A stretch of DNA of 64,000 nucleotides from Dryocola sp036489025 (lineage in GTDB: Bacteria; Pseudomonadota; Gammaproteobacteria; Enterobacterales; Enterobacteriaceae). The notes below the pieces were generated by a model, which searched no databases, was not told where the DNA came from, and saw only the letters and a program-made list of their open reading frames with translations. Made by a program: the position numbers and the translations under genes. Shown one piece after another: positions 42,053-51,548 of this stretch. The stretch is from NCBI GenBank assembly GCA_036489025.1, contig DASXGN010000008.1:62001-126000 (forward strand). The letters run 5' to 3'. Position 1 is the stretch's first letter, and each line of letters opens with the position of its first letter.

Positions 42053-42643
42053 TTAATCATCCTGGTGAGGGAATAACGTGTTATCAATCAAATCACATAG
42101 GCAGTTCACCGTCAGCATGTGCATTTCCTGAATGCGGGCGCTGCGGTGGGACGGTATGCGGATTTCTACATCCTGCGGCCCTAATAATCCGGCCAGCTCT
42201 CCGCCGTCGTAGCCTGTTAATGCCACAATGGTCATATCGCGCGTCACCGCGGCTTCTACCGCTTTAACGATATCACGGCTGTTGCCACGGGTTGAGATAG
42301 CCAGCAGAACGTCGCCAGCCTGCCCTAAGGCACGGACCTGTTTGGCATAAATTTCTTCATGCAAACGGTCGTTGGCGATGGCGGTTAAGACCACATTATC
42401 GGCACTTAGTGCAATGGCAGGTAAACCAGGACGCTCCGTTTCGAAGCGATTAATCATACTGGCAGCAAAATGCTGTGCGTTGGCAGCCGAAGTCCCGTTG
42501 CCACAACAGAGGATTTTGTTGCCGTTAAGCAGCGACTGAACCAGCGTCATGGCTGCACGGGAGATAGCGTCTGGCAGAGCTTCCGCTGCGGCAATCTGGG
42601 TTTGAATACTTTCCGTGAAGCAGGCTTTGATTCTTTCGAGCAC
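42053..42643 (-). CDS. diaA: DnaA initiator-associating protein
   Basis: A 196-residue SIS-domain protein, the E. coli length. It forms a tetramer that helps assemble DnaA at oriC for timely initiation. The N-terminus MLERIKACFTESIQTQIAAAE, the phosphosugar-like loop CGNGTSAANAQHFAA and LAISTRGNSRDIV match the family. It is between yraN and dolP in the expected order. Confidence 0.95.
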   Translation of the reverse strand: MLERIKACFTESIQTQIAAAEALPDAISRAAMTLVQSLLNGNKILCCGNGTSAANAQHFAASMINRFETERPGLPAIALSADNVVLTAIANDRLHEEIYAKQVRALGQAGDVLLAISTRGNSRDIVKAVEAAVTRDMTIVALTGYDGGELAGLLGPQDVEIRIPSHRSARIQEMHMLTVNCLCDLIDNTLFPHQDD

Positions 42644-42662
42644 GTTGTTCTACCTGGTTACT

Positions 42663-43058
42663 TTAAAAATCTGTGGTAAACGCGTTGGCTAACCACTCTA
42701 TTTCATTGCCGGTGAAGGCTAACACATCGAAACGGCAATCCACAGTATCAAAGCTCCCCGATGTGCGAGCAAGCCAATTCCTTGCGGCGTGCAGCAGCTT
42801 TTGCTGCTTGCTGCGGGTCACGCTGGCCGCGGCACCGCCAAAATGGTGGTTTTTGCGGTAGCGCACCTCAACAAACACAATTACCTGGTTATCTTTCATG
42901 ATGAGGTCAATTTCACCGCCGCGAACGTGAATATTCGCGGCGATAAATTGCAGGCCTTTGCCTTCAAGGAAGCGGCGCGCTTGTGCTTCGTGCTGCGCGC
43001 CAGCCTGCTGACGACTCAGGCAGCCGGGATGATTTGACCCTGAGAGAACTTCAGCCAA
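42663..43058 (-). CDS. yraN: UPF0102 family endonuclease-like protein YraN
   Basis: A 131-residue member of UPF0102 with a restriction-endonuclease-like core: HVRGGEIDLIMKDNQVIVFVEV contains the D-(E/Q)xK-type acidic pattern (in two short blocks: RGGEIDLIM and FVEVRYR). Its function is not established. The gene start overlaps the lpoA 3' end by 43 bases, as in E. coli. The first 20 residues are less conserved. Confidence 0.92.
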   Translation of the reverse strand: MAEVLSGSNHPGCLSRQQAGAQHEAQARRFLEGKGLQFIAANIHVRGGEIDLIMKDNQVIVFVEVRYRKNHHFGGAAASVTRSKQQKLLHAARNWLARTSGSFDTVDCRFDVLAFTGNEIEWLANAFTTDF

Positions 43059-45094
43059 TTTAACTTCCTGTTAATGACGCAGTCCTGGCTGGCGGAAAGG
43101 GTGCCGGTATTGCCGCTCACCTGGAAGCCCGGAACCTGGCGAATCTGCGTGAAATGGTTGGCCAGCGACCAGGCATCCACGCCCATGGCATAGAGGCGAG
43201 CCAGCGAATAATCATTGCGCACGGCACCTAATGCCTGCTGCTGCAAGGAAGGGTTGCCGCCGGAGAGCATGGGGATTTCGCTAAACTGCAGGCCTTCCAT
43301 TTCCAGACGGAAGTCCGGGCCGTTCACGCCCTGTGAACTGCGGGAGCTGGCATACAGCTGGGCGCTGCTGCGGCTGCCGGTGCGCATGGCGATCATCGGC
43401 TTAATCAGCGCGACCTCATCTGGGGTGGCAACGATATAGGCTGCGTCCACGCCGCCAGAAGTACCCGCGGTTATCTGTGCATCCGTTGGCGGTGCCGGGA
43501 TAGTCAGCCCGCCAATGGTCACGGCTTCCTGCTGTGGGGCAGAAGAGGCAACCGGCGTGCCGGCCAGCGAAATACCTGAGCCGCTGTTAATCCCCTGTTT
43601 GAGTTCGCCCACGGAGCCAAACTTCTGCTGCAGCACGATGCCGCCGCCCAGTTTTTGCCATTCTGCGCTAAACGCGCTGGTGACACGATCGCCAAGCGCA
43701 TTGCGCGGCACCAGCAATAGCGGGGCGCGATGGCCTTGCTGCCAGATGTGATCCGCTGCGTCACGCGCTTCGTCTTCCGGTGAAAGGGCGAAGTAGCAAA
43801 TGTTCGGCCTGTTTTGTACTTTTTCCGGCTGGTTCAGCGCCAGAATATTTAGCGAAGTATTGCTGGTTGCGAGCTGGTCAACGTTGTTTTTTAACAGCGG
43901 GCCAACGACCAGCGTGGCACCGTCCTGCTGGGCCTGCGCTAATACCTGGGCTAAAGGCTGGGAGCTGGTGTCGTAAACTTTTACCTCAGCGGATGGGTTA
44001 GCCGCGGAAGCGGATGCGCCTTGCGCGACGGGCTGGGCTGCCGGTTGCTCCACTGGCTGTGGCGCTGCCGGAGATGCTGGCTGCTCGTTGGTCAAATCGC
44101 TCACGGAGGCGGCTGCCGGGCTTGCAACGGCGTTAGGATCGTCTGACTGAGCAGGTTCAGTTGGGGTTGCTTCTGGCGGTGCTGATGCGTCCGGGGTTTG
44201 TGCCGGGGAGCTTAGCGCAGCGACGGGCGTGGAACCGTTATTTTTTGCTGCTTCAAAGCCTTGTTGAATCGCGCGGGCAAAGACCGCGGCCTGGCCATTC
44301 AGCGGCAGCAGCAGGGCAATTTTCCCTACGGAGGCCTGCCGGTAGTTTTGCATGTTGCTCAACTGGGTGGGCAGCGTTTTCGCCCCCGGATTTTGCGGGT
44401 AGCGGGTTTGCCAGTCTTTGATGCCGGCCTTAAGCATTTCTGGTTCGTTGCGGTTTTCATTCCACACGCGCTGTAAATCCAGCCAGCCCTGAAGCGTGTT
44501 TTCATCGGCATTGATAACCATCGTGTTCATTTGCTCTGGCGTAAGCTGGGAGAGCGCCTGCCAGGTGCCGTCGATGTTTTTCTGGTGCACGGTACCTTTT
44601 AGCATCGGCTCCTGCGCAATGTAGGCGCGCAAAAGCTCAAGAGACGGGCGATTCTGGCTCGCTTCAATAACCGACTGGTAATAGCGAGCCTGCTGGGCCT
44701 TGTTCAGGGAAGCGACGTCAATCTTCGCTAACAGCGCGCTGGCACCGGCGTAATCTTTCAGCGCGATCTTCATTTCTGGCGCCAGCACGGACCGTTCACG
44801 GCGCTGGGTATCGTCCATTTCCTGAGGCAACTGGTTATAGAGTGCCACCGCCCGCTGGGTTTTGCCTTCGGACAGCAGCGCATGAATGGCGAGTAATTGC
44901 CATGTGGTCTTGCTATCATCGGCGCTTTGCTGCATCTGTTGCAGATAATAAGCAGAATCAGCGGTGGCTTCGCCCTGTACATGAGCGGCGGACTTGTCCG
45001 GGGCTTTCGTGCTACAGCCGGCAAACATCAGCGCGGCGAGCACCACAGGCAGACAACGCCCGGCTTTAGAACGAATTTTTTTAGACGGTAGCAT
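43016..45094 (-). CDS. lpoA: Outer-membrane lipoprotein activator of PBP1A
   Basis: A 692-residue lipoprotein (lipobox MFAGC, C27). An N-terminal TPR-like helical domain is followed by an Ala/Pro/Gln-rich linker at about residues 290-375 and a C-terminal periplasmic-binding-like domain. It reaches from the outer membrane through the peptidoglycan to activate PBP1A. It is divergent from rsmI, the conserved enterobacterial arrangement. The linker is slightly longer than I would expect from E. coli. Confidence 0.95.
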   Translation of the reverse strand: MLPSKKIRSKAGRCLPVVLAALMFAGCSTKAPDKSAAHVQGEATADSAYYLQQMQQSADDSKTTWQLLAIHALLSEGKTQRAVALYNQLPQEMDDTQRRERSVLAPEMKIALKDYAGASALLAKIDVASLNKAQQARYYQSVIEASQNRPSLELLRAYIAQEPMLKGTVHQKNIDGTWQALSQLTPEQMNTMVINADENTLQGWLDLQRVWNENRNEPEMLKAGIKDWQTRYPQNPGAKTLPTQLSNMQNYRQASVGKIALLLPLNGQAAVFARAIQQGFEAAKNNGSTPVAALSSPAQTPDASAPPEATPTEPAQSDDPNAVASPAAASVSDLTNEQPASPAAPQPVEQPAAQPVAQGASASAANPSAEVKVYDTSSQPLAQVLAQAQQDGATLVVGPLLKNNVDQLATSNTSLNILALNQPEKVQNRPNICYFALSPEDEARDAADHIWQQGHRAPLLLVPRNALGDRVTSAFSAEWQKLGGGIVLQQKFGSVGELKQGINSGSGISLAGTPVASSAPQQEAVTIGGLTIPAPPTDAQITAGTSGGVDAAYIVATPDEVALIKPMIAMRTGSRSSAQLYASSRSSQGVNGPDFRLEMEGLQFSEIPMLSGGNPSLQQQALGAVRNDYSLARLYAMGVDAWSLANHFTQIRQVPGFQVSGNTGTLSASQDCVINRKLNWLKFSQGQIIPAA

Positions 45095-45156
45095 TCTGTA
45101 TCCAGTGAAGTTTTCTTCTCAGTGTTCAATATTAATTCGGCAATACGGATGAAACA

Positions 45157-46020
45157 ATGAAACAACTCGAAACGGCGGCGATTTCCGCCAGCACGCTCTA
45201 CATCGTTCCGACACCTATCGGTAACCTCGGCGATATCACCCAGCGGGCTTTATCCGTATTGCAAAGCGTTGATTTGATAGCCGCCGAAGATACTCGTCAT
45301 ACCGGTTTATTGCTCCAGCATTTTGCCATTAATGCGCGATTGTTCGCACTGCACGATCATAATGAGCAACAAAAATCAGAAGTATTACTAGCCAGACTCC
45401 GGGAAGGGCAAAGTATCGCGCTTGTCTCCGATGCCGGAACGCCGCTGATTAACGATCCTGGCTATCATCTGGTTCGCACCTGTCGCGAAGCGGGTATTCG
45501 CGTTGTGCCGCTGCCCGGCCCATGCGCTGCGATTGCCGCGCTTAGCGCCGCAGGGCTGCCGTCCGATCGCTTTTGCTATGAAGGATTCCTGCCCGCCAAA
45601 TCAAAAGGTCGTCGCGATGCGCTAAAGGCGCTTGAGCAGGAGCCGCGCACGATTATTTTCTACGAATCAACCCACCGCCTGCTCGATAGTTTAGATGATA
45701 TCTGCGCGGTGCTCGGCGAGGCGCGTTACGTGGTGCTGGCGCGGGAAATAACCAAAACGTGGGAATCTATTCACGGCGCGCCAATCGGTGAACTGGCGGC
45801 GTGGGTGAAAGAGGACGAAAACCGCCGCAAGGGCGAAATGGTGCTGATCGTCGAAGGCTTCAAAGCGCAAAGCGATGATGAACTGCCCGCCGATGCTCTG
45901 AGAACGCTCGCCCTGCTGCAGGCAGAGCTCCCGTTAAAAAAAGCCGCCGCGCTTGCCGCCGAAATCCACGGCGTGAAGAAAAATGCGCTTTATAAGTACG
46001 CTCTGGAACAACAGGCTTAA
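45157..46020 (+). CDS. rsmI: 16S rRNA 2'-O-ribose C1402 methyltransferase
   Basis: A 287-residue SAM-dependent methyltransferase of the tetrapyrrole-methylase fold. It methylates C1402 of 16S rRNA in the decoding centre. Signatures: IVPTPIGNLGDITQRAL, AAEDTRHTGLLLQH, VSDAGTPLINDPGYHLV and PLPGPCAAIAALSAAGLP. Length matches E. coli (286). A terminator-like hairpin follows. Confidence 0.96.
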   Translation: MKQLETAAISASTLYIVPTPIGNLGDITQRALSVLQSVDLIAAEDTRHTGLLLQHFAINARLFALHDHNEQQKSEVLLARLREGQSIALVSDAGTPLINDPGYHLVRTCREAGIRVVPLPGPCAAIAALSAAGLPSDRFCYEGFLPAKSKGRRDALKALEQEPRTIIFYESTHRLLDSLDDICAVLGEARYVVLAREITKTWESIHGAPIGELAAWVKEDENRRKGEMVLIVEGFKAQSDDELPADALRTLALLQAELPLKKAAALAAEIHGVKKNALYKYALEQQA

Positions 46021-46027
46021 TTTTTAA

Positions 46028-46050
46028 GGGCCTGAAACCCCTTCAGGCCC
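46028..46050. terminator. Hairpin between convergent rsmI and glycosidase genes
   Basis: GGGCCTGAA, loop ACCCC, TTCAGGCCC. On the forward strand TGGCTTTAAT follows; on the reverse strand TTAAAAATTAAG follows, so it can act both ways. Confidence 0.65.
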
Positions 46051-46076
46051 TGGCTTTAATCTCGCGTTTTCAGGCT

Positions 46077-47975
46077 TTATTTGCCGATCGTCGGCGTGGC
46101 TTCTACCACCAGCGTTTCCAGCGGTTTCAGCGTGATAATCAGCGGTTTTTGGTATGCTGCGGCAAGCGTGGCGTTAGTGCCGTAGACCGGTTTGAGCGTG
46201 AACTGGGTTGCCTCTCCTGGCGGAATTTCAAAGTCCCTGCTGAGATCCAGATAGTAGCTTTGCTCCTTGTCGGACGGGTTACGCAGGCCGAAGATCGCTT
46301 TATCTTTGCTCCACGAAGCCCAGCCGTAAACCTCCAGCGCCGTGGGATCGCTTCCTATCCAGTGGCTGTCGACCAGCACGCCGCTGTTCTCCCTCGACCA
46401 TTTCGCGGCGTTCGCCAGCGTATCCCACTTGGCGTTGTTTAGCATCGATGGCGTGATGTAAAGCTCCTGAAGCTGCGTGCCCGTCGCGAAGTAGCTCCAT
46501 ACCTGGTCGGCAAAATCACCGTCGGTTTGCACTTTCTCCAGTCCGAAATAGGCGTGTTCTGCGCTGACGATGCCGTGGTACATCAGCGAGTTAATCGGGA
46601 ACAGGGGCCCTTTGCGCACGATGGAACGATAGGTTTCTGCATCGCGATAGGTCATCCACTGCTGGGCGGGCGAGCCTTTGCCGTAGACGTTAATATCATC
46701 TCCCTGGCGCCAGATAGAATCGGCGTAGAACAGCCAGGCCGGGCTGGCATTGGTGCCGGTCGTCAGGTTGATAAAAAGATCTTTGTTGGCCTCACGCATA
46801 TTCTTGACGAGCTGGATGGAGGCATCGAAATCAGAAGCGAACGGGCTGCCAGGGATGTATGAGTTGGCATTGCCCATGCCGTCGAGCTTGAACGAGGTGA
46901 TGTGTTCATTCTTGATGAGCTTAATGATTTGTTCGTTGAAATTACGGAAGTAGTTTGGCCCGGAGAGGGCCAGCTTCCCGTCAACGGTTTCAAAACCGTT
47001 TTCTTTAGCATGTGAGACACGGATATCACGAGGTTTGTTGTAGCCGCCCCACGGCGACAGCCACAGGCCAACAGAAGTATGCAGGCCGTCGGCTTTCTGT
47101 TTCACGACGCCAAAACCGTGCTTAAACGCCGGGCCAAACAGCCACTTGCCGGTGCGATCGTCCCAGCCGTCGTCGAGCAGAAATCCATCGAGTTTAACGC
47201 CGCGATTTTTAATCAGCTCGCGGGCATAGGTATCCATGCGGTCCAGCACTTCTTGTTCGGTGTAGGTGGTGAAGAAGCCGATATCCATCCAGCTGTTGTA
47301 GTGCAGATAAGGCTGGTAAGGGCGAGGACGCAGAGCGTTGATAAATTCGTTGAAGCTGCGGCGGAGCTGGTTGGTGGCCTCAAAGGTGCCGAAGTAGGCG
47401 GTGTAGGTGACCGCAGCGTCGGGCTTTATTGGGGTTTTCAGCTCGACGTTAAGGTTGGTCGTGGTCTCGTAAGCGTAAGTATTTACGATAGGTTTTTCGG
47501 GCTGGATGTAAAAGCTGTCGGCGATAATTGGCGAGCTGTTCACCGCGCCGTTAACGTAAGGTGCCTGGGCCTGGCCTTTAGTCGGGAAGAAGGTGATTTT
47601 CGCCACCTCGCGCGGCTGGCCTTTTGCCGCAATCGTATAATCGATGCTGGCGTATTTGCCTTTTAGCACGTTCAGCACGACGGTGACGGCGAAATCTTTG
47701 TGGTCGTAATCTATCTGAATGGCATCGCCTTTTTGGCTGACATTTTTCACCGTGAAATCTGCCGTGTGGATAACCTTTTCATCCGGCAGCGTCAGGAAAA
47801 ATAGCTCTATCGGGGCGAGCCTGTGGTCGGAAAGTTTATCCTTAATCAGGACGGAAGAGCGGGCATCGTCAAAGGTAATCGCCAGCTTGTCGTTGGCAAG
47901 CTGATAGCCGACGGCAAGCGCGCCGTTGCTCACCAGCAGAAGCAATAACGAGCTCTTTATGAGGGTTTTCATCAA
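46077..47975 (-). CDS. Exported (beta/alpha)8 glycoside hydrolase, alpha-galactosidase/alpha-GalNAcase-like
   Basis: A 632-residue protein with a signal peptide (MMKTLIKSSLLLLLVSNGALA). An N-terminal beta-sandwich region (to about 200) is followed by a barrel with GH36/GH-D clan features: GFLLDDGWDDRTGKW, VGLWLSPWGGYNKP, FKLDGMGNANSY (candidate nucleophile Asp) and SIWRQGDDINV (candidate acid/base Asp). The C-terminus is a small beta domain. It lies next to the GalNAc genes on the same strand, so periplasmic release of GalNAc or galactose from alpha-linked glycans is a reasonable inference. Some databases label relatives 'enterotoxin', for which nothing here gives support. Confidence 0.7.
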   Translation of the reverse strand: MMKTLIKSSLLLLLVSNGALAVGYQLANDKLAITFDDARSSVLIKDKLSDHRLAPIELFFLTLPDEKVIHTADFTVKNVSQKGDAIQIDYDHKDFAVTVVLNVLKGKYASIDYTIAAKGQPREVAKITFFPTKGQAQAPYVNGAVNSSPIIADSFYIQPEKPIVNTYAYETTTNLNVELKTPIKPDAAVTYTAYFGTFEATNQLRRSFNEFINALRPRPYQPYLHYNSWMDIGFFTTYTEQEVLDRMDTYARELIKNRGVKLDGFLLDDGWDDRTGKWLFGPAFKHGFGVVKQKADGLHTSVGLWLSPWGGYNKPRDIRVSHAKENGFETVDGKLALSGPNYFRNFNEQIIKLIKNEHITSFKLDGMGNANSYIPGSPFASDFDASIQLVKNMREANKDLFINLTTGTNASPAWLFYADSIWRQGDDINVYGKGSPAQQWMTYRDAETYRSIVRKGPLFPINSLMYHGIVSAEHAYFGLEKVQTDGDFADQVWSYFATGTQLQELYITPSMLNNAKWDTLANAAKWSRENSGVLVDSHWIGSDPTALEVYGWASWSKDKAIFGLRNPSDKEQSYYLDLSRDFEIPPGEATQFTLKPVYGTNATLAAAYQKPLIITLKPLETLVVEATPTIGK

Positions 47976-48068
47976 GATGTCCTTGTTATTCAGGTAGGGT
48001 AGGAAGTTATCTTTATTATGTTTTGCTTGCGCTACCCGCTGAAACAGATAGCGCCAGGAATGACGGGG

Positions 48069-48947
48069 TTACAGTGAGGCTTCGGCCTGGAGCAGAAGTT
48101 TATTGGCCGAGCCGCAGACGATGATTTTGCTGCGCACGACTTCCTTCATGGCATCCATGCCGACGCGCATGTAGTAGCGGGGATCGTTGCCATCCGGGTT
48201 ATCGCCAAACCATTTTTTCACCGCGGCGGCAAAGGCAATTTTTAGCTCGGTGGCAACGTTCACCTTGCACACGCCGAGGGATATGGCGCGACGGACGTAT
48301 TCATCAGGCACATCGCTCGCGCCATGCAGCACCAGCGGGATCGACACCGTTTCGCGGATCTCGGCCAGGCGCTGGAAGTCGATCTTCGGACGCCTGGTGT
48401 AAAGCCCGTGGGCCGTGCCGATGGCGACGGCCAGGCTGTCGATACCGGTCAGTTCTACAAAGCGGCGAGCTTCGTTAGGGTCGGTAAGAAAAGCGCTTTC
48501 TTCATCGACGTCCATATCATCTTCCACGCCGCCGAGGCGACCCAGCTCGGCCTCCACGCTGCAATCATGCCGATGGCAGAAATCCACCACGGATTTGACC
48601 AGCGCGACATTCTGCATCAGCGGGAAGTGGCTGCCGTCGATCATCGCGCTGCGTACGCCCGCGTTTACCTTGCGGCGAATGTCTTCCAGCGATTCATGGT
48701 GATCCAGATGCAGCGCGAGCGGTATGTCATAGCTTTCCGAATAGGCTTCGCACAGGGCGAAGATCTCTTCAAAAGCAATGTGCCTGAAGGTGCCCGGCGT
48801 GCCCGCGAGGATAACCGGAGACTGCATTTCTTTGCAGACTTCGAGGATGGCCTGAATGGTTTCGGCGTTGTGAATATTGAACGCAGGCACCGCGTATCCT
48901 TTGGCCTGCGCATCCTGAAGCAGATATTTGGTGGAAATAATGCTCAT
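48069..48947 (-). CDS. kbaY: Tagatose-1,6-bisphosphate aldolase, catalytic subunit
   Basis: A 292-residue class II aldolase that splits tagatose 1,6-bisphosphate into dihydroxyacetone phosphate and glyceraldehyde 3-phosphate. Zinc-site stretches: LALHLDHHESLEDIRR, VEAELGRLGGVEDD, LVLHGASDVPDEYVRRAI. Start MSIISTKYLLQDAQAKGYAVP matches the family. It is the last gene of the aga cluster, 12 bases after agaS, and needs KbaZ for full activity. Confidence 0.94.
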   Translation of the reverse strand: MSIISTKYLLQDAQAKGYAVPAFNIHNAETIQAILEVCKEMQSPVILAGTPGTFRHIAFEEIFALCEAYSESYDIPLALHLDHHESLEDIRRKVNAGVRSAMIDGSHFPLMQNVALVKSVVDFCHRHDCSVEAELGRLGGVEDDMDVDEESAFLTDPNEARRFVELTGIDSLAVAIGTAHGLYTRRPKIDFQRLAEIRETVSIPLVLHGASDVPDEYVRRAISLGVCKVNVATELKIAFAAAVKKWFGDNPDGNDPRYYMRVGMDAMKEVVRSKIIVCGSANKLLLQAEASL

Positions 48948-48959
48948 TTTATTTTCCTC

Positions 48960-50114
48960 TTAGCCTTTCCACGGGTGGATGACGACGCCTTTCACAACCC
49001 GGTTTACCGTGCCGCTGGCGGACGGCGTGTCGGGAGTGATGCCCGCTTTGATTGATTCACTCAGGGCAAAAATCTGGGCGTACATCAGGAAGCAGAAAGC
49101 CTGCTCAACGTCGAGAAACTCACGGGAGGCGGGTAGCAAAATATGTGGGCCAGCCGCGATTTCCGGGCTGCTTTCGGCGGCAATAGCGACCACGCGCAGG
49201 GCTTGCGCATCGCGACGCAGTTCAGCGAGCAGGTCGAGATCGTACTGACGGGTGTAAGGCTGGCTGGAAACCATCACGACGATCAGCGTTTCGCTATCCA
49301 CCAGCGACTTTGGCCCGTGACGAAAGCCGGTCGGGGAGTCATAAAAGGCGGCTATTTTCCCGGCGGTCAGCTCCAGCACTTTAAGTGCCGATTCACGAGC
49401 GACGCCCTGCAGGCCTCCGCTGCCGAGATAGACGACGCGTTTAACTTTCAGGTCGCCAAATACACCTTTTTTGAAGTCGCCCTGTGAAGCGAGAATTTCC
49501 GTGCAGCGGGAAGCGACGGCCTGGAAGGTGTCGGCATTAATCACATCCCCTGCAAAGGCTGCAAGGCAGCCCGCCATCATGGTGGTAATGCTGCTGGTCA
49601 TAGCGAAACCGCGATCGTGAGTTTCAGCGGGCATCAGAAGAGCCAGCGAGCGTTCGTCGCGCAGCGCGTTTTTGTACAGGCTGCCGGCTTCGTTGCAGGT
49701 CACCGCCAGGTGATGGCAGTTTTTTACGATTTGGTTGGCTAGCTCAACGGCGGCGACGCTTTCAGGGCTGTTGCCGGAGCGGGCAAAGGAGACCAGCAGC
49801 GTCGGCTGCCCCGAATAAAGATAGTCAGCAGGGTTGGTCACCAGATCGGTTGTTGGAACGGCCACGAAGTTTTTGCCGCTATGGTGAGAGAGCCACGGCG
49901 CAATGATATCGCCGATAAAGGCGGAGGTACCTGCGCCCGTCAGAACGATCTTTAGCTGAGGGTCTTGCAGAAGCGGGGCGAGAAAGGCATCTATTTGCTG
50001 GCGCAGGTTCGCCATGTTTTTCAGCAGGTGTATCCAGCTGGCTGGCTGCTGGCGGATCTCTTTTTCGGTCCAGGTTGACGTGCCGCCCGAGGCGGCCATT
50101 AGTGTTTCGCTCAT
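48960..50114 (-). CDS. agaS: Galactosamine-6-phosphate deaminase/isomerase AgaS
   Basis: A 384-residue protein with two SIS domains (LTGAGTSAFIGDIIAPWL, LLVSFARSGNSPESVAAV, VYLGSGGLQGVARESALKVL). In E. coli it converts galactosamine 6-phosphate to tagatose 6-phosphate and ammonia. It has its own upstream region with AgaR-type repeats (50115-50414), so it probably starts a separate transcript agaS-kbaY. Confidence 0.94.
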   Translation of the reverse strand: MSETLMAASGGTSTWTEKEIRQQPASWIHLLKNMANLRQQIDAFLAPLLQDPQLKIVLTGAGTSAFIGDIIAPWLSHHSGKNFVAVPTTDLVTNPADYLYSGQPTLLVSFARSGNSPESVAAVELANQIVKNCHHLAVTCNEAGSLYKNALRDERSLALLMPAETHDRGFAMTSSITTMMAGCLAAFAGDVINADTFQAVASRCTEILASQGDFKKGVFGDLKVKRVVYLGSGGLQGVARESALKVLELTAGKIAAFYDSPTGFRHGPKSLVDSETLIVVMVSSQPYTRQYDLDLLAELRRDAQALRVVAIAAESSPEIAAGPHILLPASREFLDVEQAFCFLMYAQIFALSESIKAGITPDTPSASGTVNRVVKGVVIHPWKG

Positions 50115-50170
50115 GACTCAGTCCTTAGTGGTGCATTTTGAAGAGGTAGCACAAAGCAGAACATGGCACC

Positions 50171-50369
50171 CTTTCGTTTTGTTTCGCTTACTCAACTTTA
50201 TGCCTGACTTAAAATTTATAGAAAAGAAAACGAAAGGTCAATTAACGAAAGGAAATAAAACGAAAACTGTGATCGCTGAATCGAACGATTTATGGCAACT
50301 TATTGATTTTATTTTGGACGTGAAGATTTGGTTTTATATTTGATACAGAACTCGAAAGGAAAAGAAAGG
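50171..50369 (-). promoter_or_regulatory. AgaR-type operator cluster upstream of agaS
   Basis: The 300-base agaS-agaA gap has repeated CGAAAG/TTTCGTTT elements: CTTTCGTTTTGTTTCGCTT (50171-50189), AAAAGAAAACGAAAGG (50222-50237), AACGAAAGGAAATAAAACG (50244-50262) and CGAAAGGAAAAGAAAGG (50353-50369). They match the TTTCRTTTYRTTT pattern of E. coli AgaR sites. The exact promoter elements are not clear. Confidence 0.65.
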
Positions 50370-50414
50370 TCTGCGGCGGAGCAAACCGCAGGCCGGATTC
50401 AACGGAGTGAAAGG

Positions 50415-51548
50415 CTAAAGGGGGACAGCCCGGCCAGAAACCCAGTTGTTTTGCACATGAAGCTGGCTATCGAGTTCTGTTACGTTGGCTCTTTTGCCCG
50501 CCGCCAGCGTTCCCAGCGTATGCTCAAGGCCGAGCATTTTTGCCGGGTGGAGCGAAGCCATTGGAATGGCATCTTCAGGCGGAATGCCCACGGCGTTGAC
50601 CAGGTTACGCACTGCGGCATCAAGCGCAAGCGTGCTGCCCGCCAGCCCGCCGCTGGCGGTTTTCACCACGCCGTTTTGCATCGTGACCTCATAGCCGCAG
50701 ATGTCGTACAGACCATCAGGCATCCCGGCCGCGCGCATCGCATCGGTGATTAAAATTATCCGCGATCCGGCGCAGGTGCAGCTCAGGTGCATGACCGCCG
50801 GGTGAACGTGATGGCCGTCGGCAATCAGCTCCAGCCAGGCTCGTTTATCCGTTAACCCTGCGCCCACCATGCCCGGCTGGCGATGATGCAGGCCTGTCAT
50901 GCCGTTGAAACAGTGCACCAGTCCGTCGGCACCGGCAGCAAAAGCGAGGCGAGTTTGCTCAAAATCTGCCGCACTGTGGCCCAGCATGACGCGCAGGCCA
51001 CGGTTTTTCAGATGCTTTATCGCCGCTATGGCCGCGGTTTTTTCCGGTGCCAGGGCCACGACCCGCAGAGTGTTTTGTGAAATATCTATCAGCCTGTCGA
51101 GCTGGTTGAGGTTCAGCTCCTGAAACAGCTCCGGCGGATGCGCCCCTTTGTTCTGCGCAGTGAAATACGGTCCTTCAAGATAGCTGCCCAAAACTGTCGC
51201 GCCCGGCCCGCCGTTCAGGGTGCGGTGGGCGATGCGTCTCAGCGCGTTTTCAATATCCTGCTGCGGAGCCGTCACGATGGTTGGCAGCCAGCTGCCGACG
51301 CCTTCGCGAGCTTTATGCAGCGCCAGCTTGTCCAGCACGCCGGGCTCGTCATCCATGACGTCCACGCCGCTGCCGCCGTGGACATGAATGTCGATGTAGG
51401 CCGGGCATAACAGTTCCGCATCCCTGGCTGTTACGCCCGCGGGAATGGGCTCAACGGCGACGAGAGTATCGCCCTCGATGCGCAGCTGGTGGTCATCCAG
51501 CCAGCCTTGCTCTCCCAGAACCCGCCGTGCCCGCAGCAGCGTTGTCAT
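50415..51548 (-). CDS. agaA: N-acetylgalactosamine-6-phosphate deacetylase
   Basis: A 377-residue amidohydrolase of the NagA/AgaA family; it removes acetate from GalNAc 6-phosphate. Visible motifs: DIHVHGGSGVDVMDD (metal site), LEGPYFTAQNKGAHPPELF, LGHSAADFEQTR, LVHCFNGMTGLHHRQPG and LITDAMRAAGMPDG (catalytic Asp). Full length, unlike the truncated copy in E. coli K-12. Its start overlaps agaF by four bases. Confidence 0.94.
   Translation of the reverse strand: MTTLLRARRVLGEQGWLDDHQLRIEGDTLVAVEPIPAGVTARDAELLCPAYIDIHVHGGSGVDVMDDEPGVLDKLALHKAREGVGSWLPTIVTAPQQDIENALRRIAHRTLNGGPGATVLGSYLEGPYFTAQNKGAHPPELFQELNLNQLDRLIDISQNTLRVVALAPEKTAAIAAIKHLKNRGLRVMLGHSAADFEQTRLAFAAGADGLVHCFNGMTGLHHRQPGMVGAGLTDKRAWLELIADGHHVHPAVMHLSCTCAGSRIILITDAMRAAGMPDGLYDICGYEVTMQNGVVKTASGGLAGSTLALDAAVRNLVNAVGIPPEDAIPMASLHPAKMLGLEHTLGTLAAGKRANVTELDSQLHVQNNWVSGRAVPL

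Noticed and set aside
46077..47975. 'Enterotoxin' label for the exported hydrolase
   Set aside because: The motifs are those of a (beta/alpha)8 glycosidase and nothing indicates toxicity.
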